DNA of 64,000 nucleotides, taken from the NCBI RefSeq assembly GCF_902167145.1, contig NC_050098.1, forward strand, positions 83,802,207-83,866,206, read 5' to 3'. Positions 11,158 to 24,800 of this stretch are shown here, one piece after another. How positions within the stretch are numbered: the first letter of the stretch is position 1; each line of letters begins with the position of its first letter. The notes beneath the pieces were generated by a model that was not told where the DNA came from, made no database searches, and saw nothing but the letters and a program-made list of their open reading frames with translations. This DNA comes from Zea mays (taxonomy: Eukaryota; Streptophyta; Magnoliopsida; Poales; Poaceae). The translations under genes and the position numbers were made by a program.

Positions 11158-11640
11158 TGTTGGTCTACACCCCGAAAAGTCCGCGGGGTAGCCCAAACGG
11201 TCCGCGATAGTTTAACTCAGGCGAGAAGGCCCATGTTTCCATGTGTGCTATCTAATTACGCGGATTCTATTGGGGGCGCCTAGAAACGTATTCAGACCTA
11301 TATATAGAAAGGGTGCAGCCGATTGCATGCAATAACACAATCGAACTAATCAATCTACATATCATTTTCTTTACTCAGTCCGTGACAGTAATTAGTCTAG
11401 CATACTTCATCGACCTATTATTTCATCTCTAGGTGACTCTACGCGCCTAGGGACGCTTCGAGTGGTCTGCCGTCCTCGGAGCACCCCTGGAACTCTTCTC
11501 CCCGACTGAGTCCCTCCTAAAAGACACTCTGCGCCATCATGAACCATTCAAGATGACGCAGAGAGAAGACGCTCCTGCAGTGTGCTCCCGTATTCAATGA
11601 TAGAAACCGAGTGGTTGGCCCTAAATTGAAATTGTCAACA
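11158..11640 (+). repeat. LTR of element J (483 bp)
   Basis: It starts TGTTGGTCTACACC and ends AATTGTCAACA, giving matched TGTTG/CAACA termini. A TATATATAG box lies near 11299. Motifs such as AAACGGTCCGCG are common in maize gypsy LTRs. A second LTR is not in the window, so this could also be the LTR of a different copy. Confidence 0.6.
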
Positions 11641-12096
11641 TTATGGTCTAAATGTTTTCAATGATAGAAACCGATCAGGCTGCAATAAGCCAACTAAAAA
11701 TATCACACCATCAAGCCAAATCACAAGCGATTTAAGCTCGTGTTAATTTAAGCATATTTCAAGGAAAATGTTGTAGTTATTCCATAAGCATATGACAACA
11801 TGCGCCTAAAAGCTTTAACGGATAGGACACTAATTTATTGTACATTGTAACTCAAATTGTTCTAACTCAAATAGTGGATTTTGGACAACCTATTGTCACT
11901 AGTTATAGATATATTTACAGGATGTCAAACATCTTTCACCCAATCACACTATTAAACCTCAAAAAAACACCCAAAGCCCTTAACCATTTCCCTTGCCTCG
12001 GTCTTGAATGTATTTGCCCTTAAAATTACAGCAAACAATCAATCCCAAGTTTTCAAAATGACAGGTCATATCAATTATTTTCATGACCCTGCTCTT
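11641..12096 (-). other. Fimbrin 3' UTR and downstream flank
   Basis: No ORF of interest. On the minus strand an AATAAA lies at 11839-11834, about 260 nt after the fimbrin stop, a plausible polyadenylation signal. Confidence 0.5.
11834..11839 (-). terminator. Putative fimbrin polyadenylation signal AATAAA
   Basis: A canonical hexamer on the coding strand 258 nt beyond the stop codon at 12097-12099. It is the only support for a transcript end here. Confidence 0.4.
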
Positions 12097-12834
12097 TTAT
12101 CTAGTTGTATTGTCATCAATCGATGATTCAGATGCAGAATCATCTGAAGTTGTGATGGAGGTTGTTTCACATGAACTCCCGTTTTCAGAGTCCAATGATT
12201 GTGATGTTGGCCTTTTCAAATACCAGTACATAATGCTTGCTGTCAGAGTTAGCATCATCTTCTGGTTCACCTGAGAGAAATAAAACATATAAAATACAGC
12301 AGATCGTGACTAGATCACAAGGGGAATAAGGATATTTTAAAACTGAATTCCGAATAGCACCTTCAGTTGCAACTGGATTTGGGATAACACTACATGGAAA
12401 TTTTGGTACGACACTAACCGGCCTGAGTTTACTTTAAGGTCCAGTGAATGCAAATGGATCTTTTAGGGCTAGTTTGGGAGCCACAAAATCGGAAGGGATT
12501 GGAGAGGTTAAAATCCACTCCTTATTTAAAAAATTGAATAAAGAGTGGATTTTAACCTCTCCAATCCCCTCCGGTATTTGGACTCCCAAACTAGCCCTTA
12601 GAGTAAGAATTACACCAAAATAACTGAATGCAAATGGGATATTTTTGGGTAACCATTGGTTGCTAATACAATAATAATTCATGAGAAACATCCATAATTG
12701 TATGGTAGGATACAGATTAAATTTACTCGATCAAATTATTACCTCCAATATATCTTCTGGTAACAAAAAAATGGAGCAACCAAGCTTCCTAGCCACAGAA
12801 ATGATGTATGAAGCATTCATTTGCTTCTCTTCGT
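12097..12834 (-). CDS. FIM: Fimbrin exons 12-13 (CH4 end, C-terminal tail, stop)
   Basis: Exon 12 (12834-12743) gives [20 protein letters not shown] and LLPEDILE. Exon 13 (12270-12097) gives [20 protein letters not shown], then a tail rich in Ser, Thr and Asp ending SSIDDNTTR and TAA. The tail differs most between plant fimbrins and could be used to assign the paralogue. Confidence 0.93.
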
Positions 12835-15800
12835 CTGTACAGAAATTAATTTCAAATTTTCAGAAATAAGATGTTATACACAGATAGAAGAGGATTTCAC
12901 ATGTTCACTGTTGGGTTGAATCCGTAGATTCAAGATTAGAGGTGACGTGTTTGGAATTCTCTTGCAAAGCGCTAAGAGGTAATACCTTAAATAAATCTGA
13001 ACTATCGATTGGATTTTATAAAATATTTAAATAAATTTTTTTGCCAAATCCCCTCTTTCGAGGAGAAACATGATCGGACGGATGCCGGATGGCCTTGTTC
13101 ATAAGCCCTTCCTAGTTAGTCCGCCTGAAGATGTGAACTTTAAAAAACATGTTAGATACTAAATACTCGTGAAATCGTGTGTGATGAAAACATTGTGATA
13201 ACTTGTTTTTGTCATTACAATGTGATTTACATGCTTCTAGATATAATGTATGTGCGAAAATATGGTTTTGCATAACATGTATTTTGATACTGTTATAACA
13301 CACTCGGTGTTGCATAGATTAATGGGTTAAGTCATGGGTTTGTGCTCGTACATCGTGTGTTGTTGATGTGCAGATTATGATCGAGGTGAAACATGGTCGA
13401 CAGTGGTGACGAAACTAGTTTTTTGAACAAAATTCAGGGAGGAACTATGGTACGAAACTGAGTTTTAGGACAAAATTCTAGAAGGAACTGAGGTCCCAGT
13501 CGAGGATGATGTGCAGGATGTTTCGGTCGAAGCGTCGTTGCATATCCGGACTGCGTGTGATAGAGTGAGCTTATTTGATTGTTCAGTCGGGCCAGAATAT
13601 GACTCAGATGTCCTTATAATAAGTCGACGAAAGAGACTCTAAGTCAAATAAGGGTCGTAGAAGTCCAAAGAGGGCTCTAGGCCAGATTAGGACCGTTGGT
13701 CATAAATAAAAAGCAGATTTGTTTTTTTAAAGCAGAGGATCAGATGAGATAGGCTCTAGGTTTTTTGGAGAGCACTTGTTGTACACAAATCTTGATGATT
13801 AAAAAGATATAAAAGAATGTGGCAACATTGATTAATTGCATTCTTAATTTTGATTCTACATCATGCATGCATGCATCCAATCGATCTAGAAAAAAGTATA
13901 TATAAAATTTTCCTCATTTATCTTTTTTTATAAAATTAAAAATGAAATAAATATATATTAGAAAATCATAGGGATTATTTGGCAGAGCTCTCTATGATTC
14001 TCTAGCTCCGAGAGATCCTCTAGTAGAGTAATTCCCAGTGATTCTATAGCAAAAGTCAGGGGCGGAGATCCTCTATGTATTTTTTCGTCCAACAAAGGAA
14101 AAGTAGAAAAACCAATGTTCAAAAAAGCGCGATTAAGCGCCCGCCTAATCACGATTAAACGCAAAGCGGCATGGTAACGCTGCGCTTAGGCCCTAGGCGG
14201 TTGTTTCTGCGGTGAGCGCGCGTAGGCGGCACTTTTTTTGCGTTGCGCGCGCTGAGGCGGGAAGAAGGCGCGCTAAGGCAGTGCTCAGCGCGCGGAAAAG
14301 ATGTGCGGGAAAAGAAGAGCGGGAAAAGAGATGCACGTGAAAAGAAGGGCGGGAGCTGTTGCGTGAAAGAACGTGAATAATTGGAAAGGAGGCGGGAGCA
14401 GCTGGTGTCGCATGTGAGAGGAGAAAAACAAAAGCGCCAGCCCGCCACCAGATTCGTCCTCTTCCCCACCCGTCCAAGGTCCCCGCCGCCAGTGTCCTCT
14501 TCCCCAGCTGTCCAGGGCCGCCGGTGTCCTCTTCCCCTTCTGGTCAAGTTATACATAACGCTAGGGTCAGCGCGCTAAGGTGATGCTACTGCTGTTTGGT
14601 GAAGGGCTGAAGACAAGAAGCTAGGAACATGCAGCACGGCTGCAAAAACATGTCCACTAGTCTAGGTAAGTACCCCACTAATTCCTAGATAAACCTGTTT
14701 TTCTGTGCAAATATATATATTATATTGTATATTACTACAAACGCTTAAGCAGATTAATCTACGCTTAAGCTTTATAGGCGCTAAATAGTGGCCTAACGCC
14801 CGCCTAACGCCTAGCGCTTAATATAACCTTGAGAAAAACAACATAAGTTTTATATGTGTTGTGTTCTTACTTGTGTAAAAAATATGTCCCATATATATTA
14901 CAAAGTACCAATTAATTACTCCTTTAACATTAGCGGCATTTCTAGATCCACCACAGACAAAAGTGAATCTATCTGATAAAAACTGTTTGGCAAACAATCT
15001 GTGAAGTGATTCCGGAGGGGTTGGAGCAGAGCAAGTTGGGAGTAGCGGGGAACAGGTATTTTTTGCTCCCACTCTTACAAAACAGAGACTAGATTTGCTT
15101 ACGGCATGGAGCTGTTTAGTTTTTCCAATTTTCCGCAAGGGAGTGATTCTCGCTGGGAGGGAGCTGCAGGAGCCGAGAGCTCTACCAAAAGCCCCCTTAA
15201 TCATCCGCTCTAATTAAATGGATGACTCATTTATTTCGGAGTACCACAGGAAAGTCCATATGTAGATGGGCGATAAATTAATTTTCTCAAACAGCTAACG
15301 AAACACCTAGTAAAATAACTAAGGCGAACCACCTTGCTTCTGTGGCGCTTACATTTTCCAGAGAGTCCAGAACACTATGAAAGATTGTTTCTATGTTAGA
15401 GTAACTATGAAAGATTGGTTGACTATGAAAGATAAATTTTATGAGGTAGTTACTCAGACAAACTTGAAAGATTGTTTCTATGCTATTCGCGTTTGCAAAC
15501 ATTACATTCATCATTAAGAGAATATGTAGAAAATTCAAAAAACTGCAGGAGCACAACAGATGCACCTTTTTCCCCTTTGGTCACAAGGCTCCAATTCACA
15601 ACTCGAGGCTCCACAGCACTTAGTAAGTCAAGGAAAAAGGTGCCACTTGAAAGGCTTTTATCCTGTAATTAGTAAATATAATATAACTTGATGGATGAGC
15701 CACAATTAGAAATTTTGATTAAAGAACAAGATAGTTACAATTAAATTTTCAATATAAAAACCATTATCACTTTTTGTCCTCTTCAATTCGACAGTAAGAT

Positions 15801-18800
15801 TAGATATATAATACTGTTAGAGTATATGGTTAAGCCCGGCTAGGCCCATATGGCCCATGTATAGACTCTATATAGCCACCCTCTAGGGTTGGCCCTAATC
15901 ATCCAATTATTACACTCTAATATGGTATCAGCCTAGGTTTAGGTTTTTGGCTGCTACTCTCCAGCCGCCGCCTTTCTCCTCGGCGTTCCAGTCGTCGCCG
16001 CCGCCGACCCCCTCCAGGCGTGTGCGCATCGCCGCCCCCCCCCCTCCTCTCCTCTTGGGCGCGCGCGCCGCTGCAACCGTCGCCGCTGCTCCACCCGGAC
16101 GCGCGGGCGCGGGTTCTGGAGCCGCTGCCGCCGCCGGTGGGGGGGGGGCGCCTCCCAACCGCCGCCGCTGCCTCCCCTGACCCTGGCACGCGCGCTGCTC
16201 CACCCGGACGCGCGGGCGCGGGTTCTGGAGCTGCTACCGCCGGTGGGGCCCTCCCCGCCGCGAGCACGACCTCTGCCCTTGCTGCTGTAGCGGATGCTGT
16301 TCCCGCAAGGGTTGCAGGTTCGGAGGACCCTCCCCCTCCGATCCCCCTCCACTGGTCATCGATCCACCTCCTGTCATCGATCAGCCACCTCCTCCACCGG
16401 TCTCCCACCAGGTCTACATCGTCGTCGCCCTCACCGCTGCCCGCGCGGAGCACGCGGCGCGACAGGCCCGTCTGCGGGGAGCGACAGGCCCGTCTGCGGG
16501 GAGCCACCCGCGGCACGTGTCCAAACGCCGGTGTACCACCCCCGCCCCTTCACCGGGACCCGCGGCACGTCCACCCGATGGTAACGCGGCACGCGGCTGG
16601 TACCCTGCCGCCCCGGGTTCTGGCGGCCACGCGCGGGGACTCGCAGATCTCTCCAATACCGTCTGTCGTCCGCACCGCCCTGCTGGACCCCCACTGGCGT
16701 CGGGCGAAGGAAGAGGATTACGCGGCGCTCGTCGCCAACTAGACGTGGGATCTGGTGCCCCATCCGCCCGGCGCCAATGTTGTCACCAGCAAGTGGATCT
16801 GGACGCACAAGCGGTGGGCCGATGGTACCCTGGAACGGTACAAGGCTCGCTGGGTTCTTCGGGGCTTCACTCAGTGCCCCGGAGTCGACTATGACGAGAC
16901 CTTCAGCCCGGTTGTGAAGTCGGCCACCGTCCGCACGGTGCTCTCACTGGCCCTTGCTCGCTCCTGGCCAGTTCACCAAATCGACGTCAAGAACGCCTTC
17001 CTGCGCGGCGCCCTCACCAAGACCGTTTGCTGCTGTCAGCCGGCATGGTTCGTGGACTCCTCTCGCCCTGACATGGTCTGCCAGTTCAACAGGTGTCTCT
17101 ATGGCCTCAAGCAGGCCCGTCGGGCGTGGCACTCCAGACAGGCTACGTTCCTTGTGACACTGGGCTTCGTGGAGGCCAAGTCACACACGTCTCTGTTCAT
17201 GCCATCATGGAGCAGAGACTGCCTACTTGCTTTTCTACGTGGATGACATTGTCCTCACCGCCTCCAGTCAGTCACTTCTTCGCCGCCTCGTCGCCGCACT
17301 TCAGCGGGAGTTTCCGGTCAAGGATCTAGGCGTGCTTCACCATTTCCTGGGGATCACTGCTGAGCCTCGCCCCTCAGGACTCCTACTTCACCAGCGGCAA
17401 TACACTCTTGACATTCTGGAGCGGGCCAAGATGATTGACTGCAAGCCCTGCTCCACCCCAGTCGACACACAGGCGAAGCTCTCTGAGGCCAAGGGTGGCC
17501 CAGTCGAGGACCCCATCGGGTACAGGAGTCTTGTCGGTGCCCTTTAGTACCTCACTTTCACCAGGCTGGACATCTCCTACGCCGTGCAGCAGGTCTGTCT
17601 CCATATGCACGACCCCCGGGAGCCCCACCTCGCGGCTCTCAAGCGCCTCCTCCGCTACCTCCGGGGCACCATCGACTACGGGCTGCTTCTTCACCGGTCT
17701 ACCTCCTCCGAGCTGGTCGTCTACACCGACGCTGACTGGGATGGGTGCCCAGACACTCGGCGCTCCACCTCCGGCTACGCCGTCTTCTTAGGCGGCAACC
17801 TGGTGTCCTGGTCGTCGAAGCGCCAGCCGGTCGTCTCCCGCTCGAGCGTCGAGACGGAGTACCGTGTCGTGGCCAACGGCGTTGCGAAGGTTGCGTAGCT
17901 CCGGCAGCTCCTCGCCGAGCTCCACAGTCCCCTCTCCAGGAGCACATTGGTCTACTGCGACAACGTCAGCGCCGTCTACCTCTCCACCAACCCGGTGCAG
18001 CACCAACGGACCAAGCATGTAGAGATCGATCTACACTTCGTCCGTGATCGGGTCGCCGTCGGTGATGTTCGGGTCCTCCACGTCCCGACCACCTCCAAGT
18101 TTGCCGACATCTTCACCAAGGGTCTTCCGTCCTTGACCTTCGCAGAGTTTCGCTCCAGCCTCAACATCAGTAGTGGCTAGTTGAGTCTGTGGGGGGATCT
18201 TATGGTGTGATGTACCTCTTATTTTCGAGTCCAGTCTGTGAACTCCGTTGCTATGGAAGTTCAGACTGCGGGGGGGGTGTTAGAGTATATGGGTTAGAGT
18301 ATATGGTTAAGTCCATGAGGCTAGGCCCATGTGGCCCATGTATAGACTCTATATAGCCACCCTCTAGGGTTGGCCCTAATCATCCAATTATTACACTCTA
18401 ATAAATACTAGCCCTTCAAGACCAACATTTATGTCATTGCGATGTACTTAGCATTGAACATAACCAACTAAAACTGATAGTTAACTTCAAATAATAAAGA
18501 TGTTCTTATTAGACAACTATTTTAAGATCAAGCTATATATTTGGTTCTTCTGAAAGTAGTTCTAGAAGTATACCCACCTTATGACCACTTAATTTAGCCA
18601 ATTGCATATATTTCATTTATCTATAACTATAATATCTATAACTATAATATGAAATAATTAGGTATGCACACTAGGAAATATATTGAACGATGGTACCTTG
18701 AAACTTTGCATATAAGAGTGGTGCTTTCCAGAATCTTTTACTTTCTTATTGGCCCATGCCAATATGTCATTATCTGTGATCTCTTTTCCATTTGAGTGAA

Positions 18801-21800
18801 ATCTAAGATTCTTCAGCAGTTGTAGAATGTTGTACCGCATCAATTGCCATAGAAAAGCTAGGATAAATGCAATTTCATTATATGGTCCTACCAGAAGTTG
18901 CAAAAGAGGAGCAAACCAACTAACCATCCATGGCATATAATAAAAAGAACGTTTGAACAAATGATTGATCTTATACGATGTTTTCGATGATAGGAATAGT
19001 GTAAGGACAAATATGAATTTCATAGTTAACCAGTTCCTTAGTTTGACATGCTCTAGAAAATGACACCTCAGCATAGGAAATCTTTTACGCGACATACTTG
19101 CACAAAAGCTCCAAGAATATCTATGGAAAAGCTGCATGTAAATGAGTGCATCTGTAAACTGACATTAAATTTAAACTTGTATAAGCATGGGTGTAATTTG
19201 TTATCTTCAAGTTTTTGAACAAATAACCTCAAAATTAATGAGAAAACTAGGAAGCACATATAATTGTTTACACGAAACTATGTTAGATATTCTCTATGTA
19301 ACTGGTTAAAGTATCACTTACCTAATATCAGTTTTTTGTTCCCTTGAACAATATCATTTCCAGCAATATTCACCAAAGAAAATTTTAGTTCTTTTCCAAT
19401 CTTCAAAACTTGATTGCAGTTTTCAACTTTCCTGAATGGTAATTTGATTGGTGGGCGATTTGCCATCTTCCAATTAACTGAGCCTGGAGCAATCTTGTCA
19501 ATCACCTCAAGGAGAACCCATCTACAACTCAAGGATGAAGTATTAAGACAAAGAATGTGCTTGTTCACATATTAAGATGGATACAAGTATGTCCTACCCA
19601 TTTCTAAGGTCTTCAAACACATTGTTGATGTAAGTTGAAATTCCAAGGCTGTTAATCCACAGCCGGAATGACCTTTCTTCCCTGGAAACTTGAGCATCAT
19701 CAGAGAGTCCATCCACAAAGGAAACTTGTTTCATTTGTTTGGACAACCCATTTCTGCAATAAAAGGTCAAAGAACGTGATATCATTTATCTTCCACACCA
19801 GTCGAGACCAAATTTCATTACCAAAGAAACAAAAGTATAGTTTAGTATTAACGGAAATGAAAATCACACCGCGAACCCAAATGGTTTGGAATGCATAAGT
19901 AATTTACTGCTGATTTGCACTCCACATGTTGTCTTATGGCACGAATAAAATATTGTCACCAAATATTGGGGAAATTAGGCTCCCGCCAAGCCATCACTAC
20001 CTAACATAGTTAAGTATATGCTCATCTAGGATGACCATGTCCCTTAAGTGTCTCTAATATAAACACCTAAAAACAAGGGTGGTAGCCCAGCCCTCTTGTA
20101 AACAATGACACGGTAATAAAACTTGTAAACATAGTTATGGACATGCAACAGGAAAGAGTTGCATTATGATCTTTTCAACATATGCTCATAGAGTTGCGAA
20201 TTAACTCACATTCCCCAAGAACTACCATTCCCCAATAACTACCATTCCCTACCATCACCCGTCATGCGGGACTATCAGCATAGGCCACGTGACCAGCAAC
20301 AGATCACACCGGCGCAGGAGTAGCAGGCAGTTAGGCATGACTAGAAAGTAGGAGATTTGTTTAGATAAGAGGAATAAGCAGGATAAGTATTAGAGGATAA
20401 ATAGGAGTGAGTTTGTTATGGGGCCTAGCTAAGGCGGACGACTGATTCAATAACGCAAGCAAGAATTATTTGTCTCATTCCCCTCTGCCTCGCAAGTCTC
20501 ACCTCCTTCACCATCGAGCTGTCGGGCAGCAACCCCAACGCCATTACCGGTCAAGGCTACGAACTCCATAGTCGAGCCCTGTTGTCTTGGGTGCCGACGC
20601 CCTTGACAACCTGGCATCAGTATCCAGGAGATCCTCTTCGCTCGGACCAGCCGTCCCCATCACGCCCGCATCACCATCCCCATCAACCGCGCCCCGATGG
20701 TCGACCTCACGACCAACGACCTCGCTGATCTAAGCCGCAATCGTCGAGACGGTGAAGAACAAGCTGGACACCCTGGAGCAGCGCACCACCGACTCATCAA
20801 CGTCTGGCGCTAGAGGGATGTTCAGCAGCGAGCACCACAGAGACCGACCACCGCGCTTTCAGAAGCTCGATTTTCCCACGTTCGACAGAAAATCTGACCC
20901 ACTTGTGCTCATCAGTCGGTGTGAGTCATATTTTTATCAGCAACACTTTGCCACGAAAGAACGGGTATGGATGGCGTCCTACAATCTGGAGGTTGGCGCC
21001 CACCTCTGGCTCATGCATGGAGGCGCTTCACCAAGCTACTCAACATCCGCTTTGGGCAATCTTTTCGAAATGATGCAAATGCGCATCCAGATGGGCGACA
21101 TCTCCCTCCTCGATCCAGCTCAACCCACAACTTCGTTGCGGCAGAGGCCGCCGGCCGCACCTCGCTCCAGCTTCACAACTAAGACAAGCTCCACATCACG
21201 GTGGCCAACGGTGACCGTGTTCCGTGCCAACGATGGCCAACGGGGCACTGTTCTCCATCAACAGCGAGGCGTTCTACACGGACTTCTTCACCCAGCCCCT
21301 CGCCGGCTACGACATGGTCCATGGCACCCAGTGGCTTGCCTCGCTGGGCCCATCCTTTTGGACTTTGGCGCCCTGACCATGACCTTCTGGCATGGCGACC
21401 ATCATGGCGGGGGCAGGCGGGACTGTCCATCCCATCAGTGTGTGCATGCACGAGCGTCGATCTCATGCAGGCCCTCCTCGACACATTCGCGGCGATCTTC
21501 ACCAAGCCCAAGGACATGCCCCCGCCCCGCTCCCACAATCACGCCATCACCCTGCTTCCTAGATCAGCGCTAGTGGTCGTTCGACCCTAATGCTACCCCG
21601 TGGCACACAATGACAAGCTGGAACGTTAGTGCGCCACCATGCTCGAGCAGGGCATTATTCAACAGAGCTCCTCGGCGTTCTCATCTCAGGTACTTGTGCA
21701 GGAGGCTGATGGCACATGGCGTTTCTGCGTCGACTATCGCATACTCTACGCGATCACGGTAAAGGGCGCCTACCCGATCCCAATGGTCGACGAGCTGCTC

Positions 21801-24800
21801 GACGAGCTCCATGGCTGCCGCTTCTTCTCCAAACTGGACCTTCGCTGCAGCTACCACCAAGTCCGGATGCACGCTAAACACATCGCCAATATGGCATTCC
21901 TTACGTATGACGGCCTCTATGACTTCATGGTCATGTCGTTTGGGCTCTGCAATGCCCAGATAACATTTCAGGCACTCATGAACGACATCTTGCGATCGTT
22001 CCTGCGCCGGTTCGTCCTCGTCTTCTTCGACGACGTCCTCATCTACAGCAAGACATGGACCGATCATCTACGACATGTGCGCCGTCCTCGACATCCTCCA
22101 CCACCACCACCTCTTCGACAAGCGCTCCAAGTGCTTGTTCGAAGCCACCTCTATCTCATACCTCGGGCATATCATCTCCGTTGCATGAGTTGCCATGGAT
22201 CCGGCAAAGTTCAAGCGACCGCAGAATGGTTGATCCCTCAATCCCCACGAGCGGTGCGCGACTTCCTAGGCATTGTCGACTACTACCGTAAGTTCATCAA
22301 GACATTCGAGGCCATCGTCGCGCCCCTCACCGCTCTTCTTCACAAGGAGGGGTTCGCCTGGTCACCCGAGGGTAAGGCGGCTTTCACGACGCTCAAAACC
22401 GCAATCACCACAGCACCGGTGCTCGCGCTGCTCGACTTTGGCCAGCCATTCGTCGTTGAGTGCGACACCTCGACGCACGGCTTCGGTGCCGTGCTGCTCC
22501 AAGACCAGCACCCAATGGCGTTCTTCAGTCGACCCATTGCACCTCAACATTGCTCCCTGCGGCGTATGAGTGCGAGCTTATTGGCCTCGTCCTCGTCGTG
22601 CGCCACTAGAGACCATACCTTTGGGGCTGCCGCTTCCTGGTACACACTGACCACTTCAGTCTCAATTTTTTGCTCGACCAGCACCTTGCCACCATTACGC
22701 AGCACCACTGGGTGGGCAAACTCTTGTGCTTCGACTTCACGGTGGAGTGCAAAGCGGGCGGCACCAACACCGTGGCCAACGCTCTGTCCAGGCGCAACAC
22801 AGAGGAGTCAGCGCTTCTCGACATATCTGGTCCTTCCTTCAACTTTGTCGATCATCTTCGCCAAGCTCACGACACCGACCCTGCTCTGGTCGCCCTAAAG
22901 GAGGAACTCATAGCGGTCAAATGCACGGGCTCTTGTCACTCGTTGATGGGATTGTGGCGTTCAAAGATCGCCTCTACGTCCCACCAGCATCGCCACTCCT
23001 GCACGAGCTCGTCACCGCCATACACGACGACGGCTAGGAAGGCGTCCAACGTACTGCACTGCCTATGTCGTGACTTCCACTACCCATCCTACGGCGGACA
23101 CTACAGGACTACGTTCGCACTTGCGCCACATGTCAACGCTTCAAGTCAGACCACCTACACCCAGTTGGCATGCCCCTTCCTATGCCAACCCGTTTGGGCA
23201 AACATTGGGTTGGACTTCATTGAGGCACTCTCGCGTGCAGGCAGGAAGTCTGTCATCCTGACGGTGGTGGATCGCTTCAGCAAATACTGGCACTTCATCC
23301 CGTTCGCGTACCCATACATGGCGAAGTTTGTGGTCCAGGTCTTCTTTGACAAGATCGTGTGCCTACACGGCATGCCTCAGTCCATGGTCTTGGATCGGGA
23401 CCCTGTCTTCACATCCATCTTTAGGCAGGAATTGATGTGCCTCAACGGAGCCAATGCACATGACAACGACCTTTCCTTCGCAGGCCGACGACCAGCCGGA
23501 GGCCACCAATAAGGTCATCACCATGTATTCCGTTGTTTCACAGGGGATCCTCGCCAATGGCTACGCTGGCTTCCCTAGGCAGAGTACATCTACAACACCG
23601 CCTACCAGTCTACGCTCCACAACACTCTGTTCCGGGTGGTTTAAGACCGAGACCCACCCTCCATCCAGTAATATGAGCTCGGCAAAATGAGGGTGGCAGA
23701 TTGCCAAGCACATGGCGGAACATGACGAGTTCCTTATGGACATCCATCACTGCCTCGAGCAGGCTCAAGCCAGATACAAGCGCTTCTACGACAACCATCA
23801 TCGGGACATCTGCTATGCAGTGGGTGATTGGGTTTGGCTCCGTCTACGCCAACGTGCTTCATCGCTACACGTGTCCACGTCAGGGAAGCTCAAGCCATGG
23901 TTCTACAGGCTGTACTGCATCACCGCCATCATCAACAATGTTGCCTACCAGCTGGAGCTTCCACCTCACGCGCCTCCATGAAGAAATTTGTCAGCCTCTC
24001 CACGTCGACATTTTGAAGAAATTTGTGGGCACGTCGCCAGCCACTCCACCAGCCCTTCCTCAAATCCACAATTGTGTTGCTGTTCCAGAACCGGATCATG
24101 TCCTGCAAGCCCGCTTGGTCAGAGGTGTTCGCCAGCTTCTTGTTCATGAGAATAGCCCGCCGCATCAGCCACATGGGAAGACGCCGACGGTTTTATTGAC
24201 CGCTACCCTAGCTTCCAGCTCGAGGACGAGCTGTTCGTCGAGGGGGGAGAGATGTCGTGTGGGGCCACCACTATCAGCATAGGCCACGTGGCCAGCAACA
24301 GATCACGCCGACGTAGTAGTAGAAGGCAGTTAGGCGTGACTAGAAAGGAGATTTGTTTAGATAAGAGGATAAGTAGCAGGAGTTTGTGAGATAAGTATTA
24401 GAAGATAAATAGGAGGAGTTTATTGGGGGGCCTGGCTATATAAGGCGGGCGACTGATTCAATAAAGCAAGCAAGAATTATTTGTCTCATTCCCCTTCACC
24501 ATCGAGCTATAGGGCAAAAACCCCAACACCATTACTCAAGGCTACGAACTTCGTAGTCGAGGCCCCGCTGTCTTGGGCTCCGACAACAAGTCTCTCTTTA
24601 ATAATGCCATCATAGATTATAATGTTAAGATTTCTTTTCATGCCTTGACTGGCACATGCACGAGAGAGACGTTGAGATAATGCTGATAGAAGTGGCCCAC
24701 AAACGTAAAGAGGCCTCTATTTCAACTGCCCTAAAAAAATTCTAGAGACCATCTAAAGACCTACTCTATGAAGTGGATATTTCTCCTCAAAGCCACCGAC

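Larger units (their letters stand above)
10705..11640 (+). mobile_element. Ty3/gypsy element J, 3' end (integrase tail plus LTR)
   Basis: The end of a gypsy polyprotein (to about 11130) is followed by a 483-bp LTR. The 5' part is cut off by element E. It lies just downstream of the fimbrin 3' end. Confidence 0.65.
15815..18403 (+). mobile_element. Short-LTR copia element I, internally deleted
   Basis: The 5' LTR is 15815-15922 and the 3' LTR 18278-18403, flanked by the perfect duplication aatac (15810-15814, 18404-18408). A primer site TGGTATCAGCC (near initiator Met-tRNA type) follows the 5' LTR at 15923, and a G-run precedes the 3' LTR. Only the RT-RNase H part of pol remains; gag, protease and integrase core are absent. 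It sits in fimbrin intron 10, antisense to the gene. Confidence 0.88.
20260..24588 (+). mobile_element. Reina-like chromovirus K (Ty3/gypsy), degraded but full length
   Basis: Two short related LTRs (about 350 and 336 bp) flank a 3.6-kb body with gag, RT, RNase H, integrase and a chromodomain-like end. The small LTRs and 4.3-kb total length fit the Reina lineage. A sequence related to the initiator Met-tRNA site (TGGCATCAG) follows the 5' LTR. AGGGGGGAGA precedes the 3' LTR. I could not see a target duplication. It lies in fimbrin intron 7, antisense to the gene. Confidence 0.8.

Noticed and set aside
14155..14578. ORFs of 65-133 codons in fimbrin intron 11
   Set aside because: They cover a repeat-rich transposon-like segment between two fimbrin exons; no recognisable protein.
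15917..16742. Long ORFs on both strands (199 and 240 codons)
   Set aside because: GC-rich low-complexity DNA in the leader of a copia relic; the translations are Pro/Ala/Arg/Gly runs without domains.
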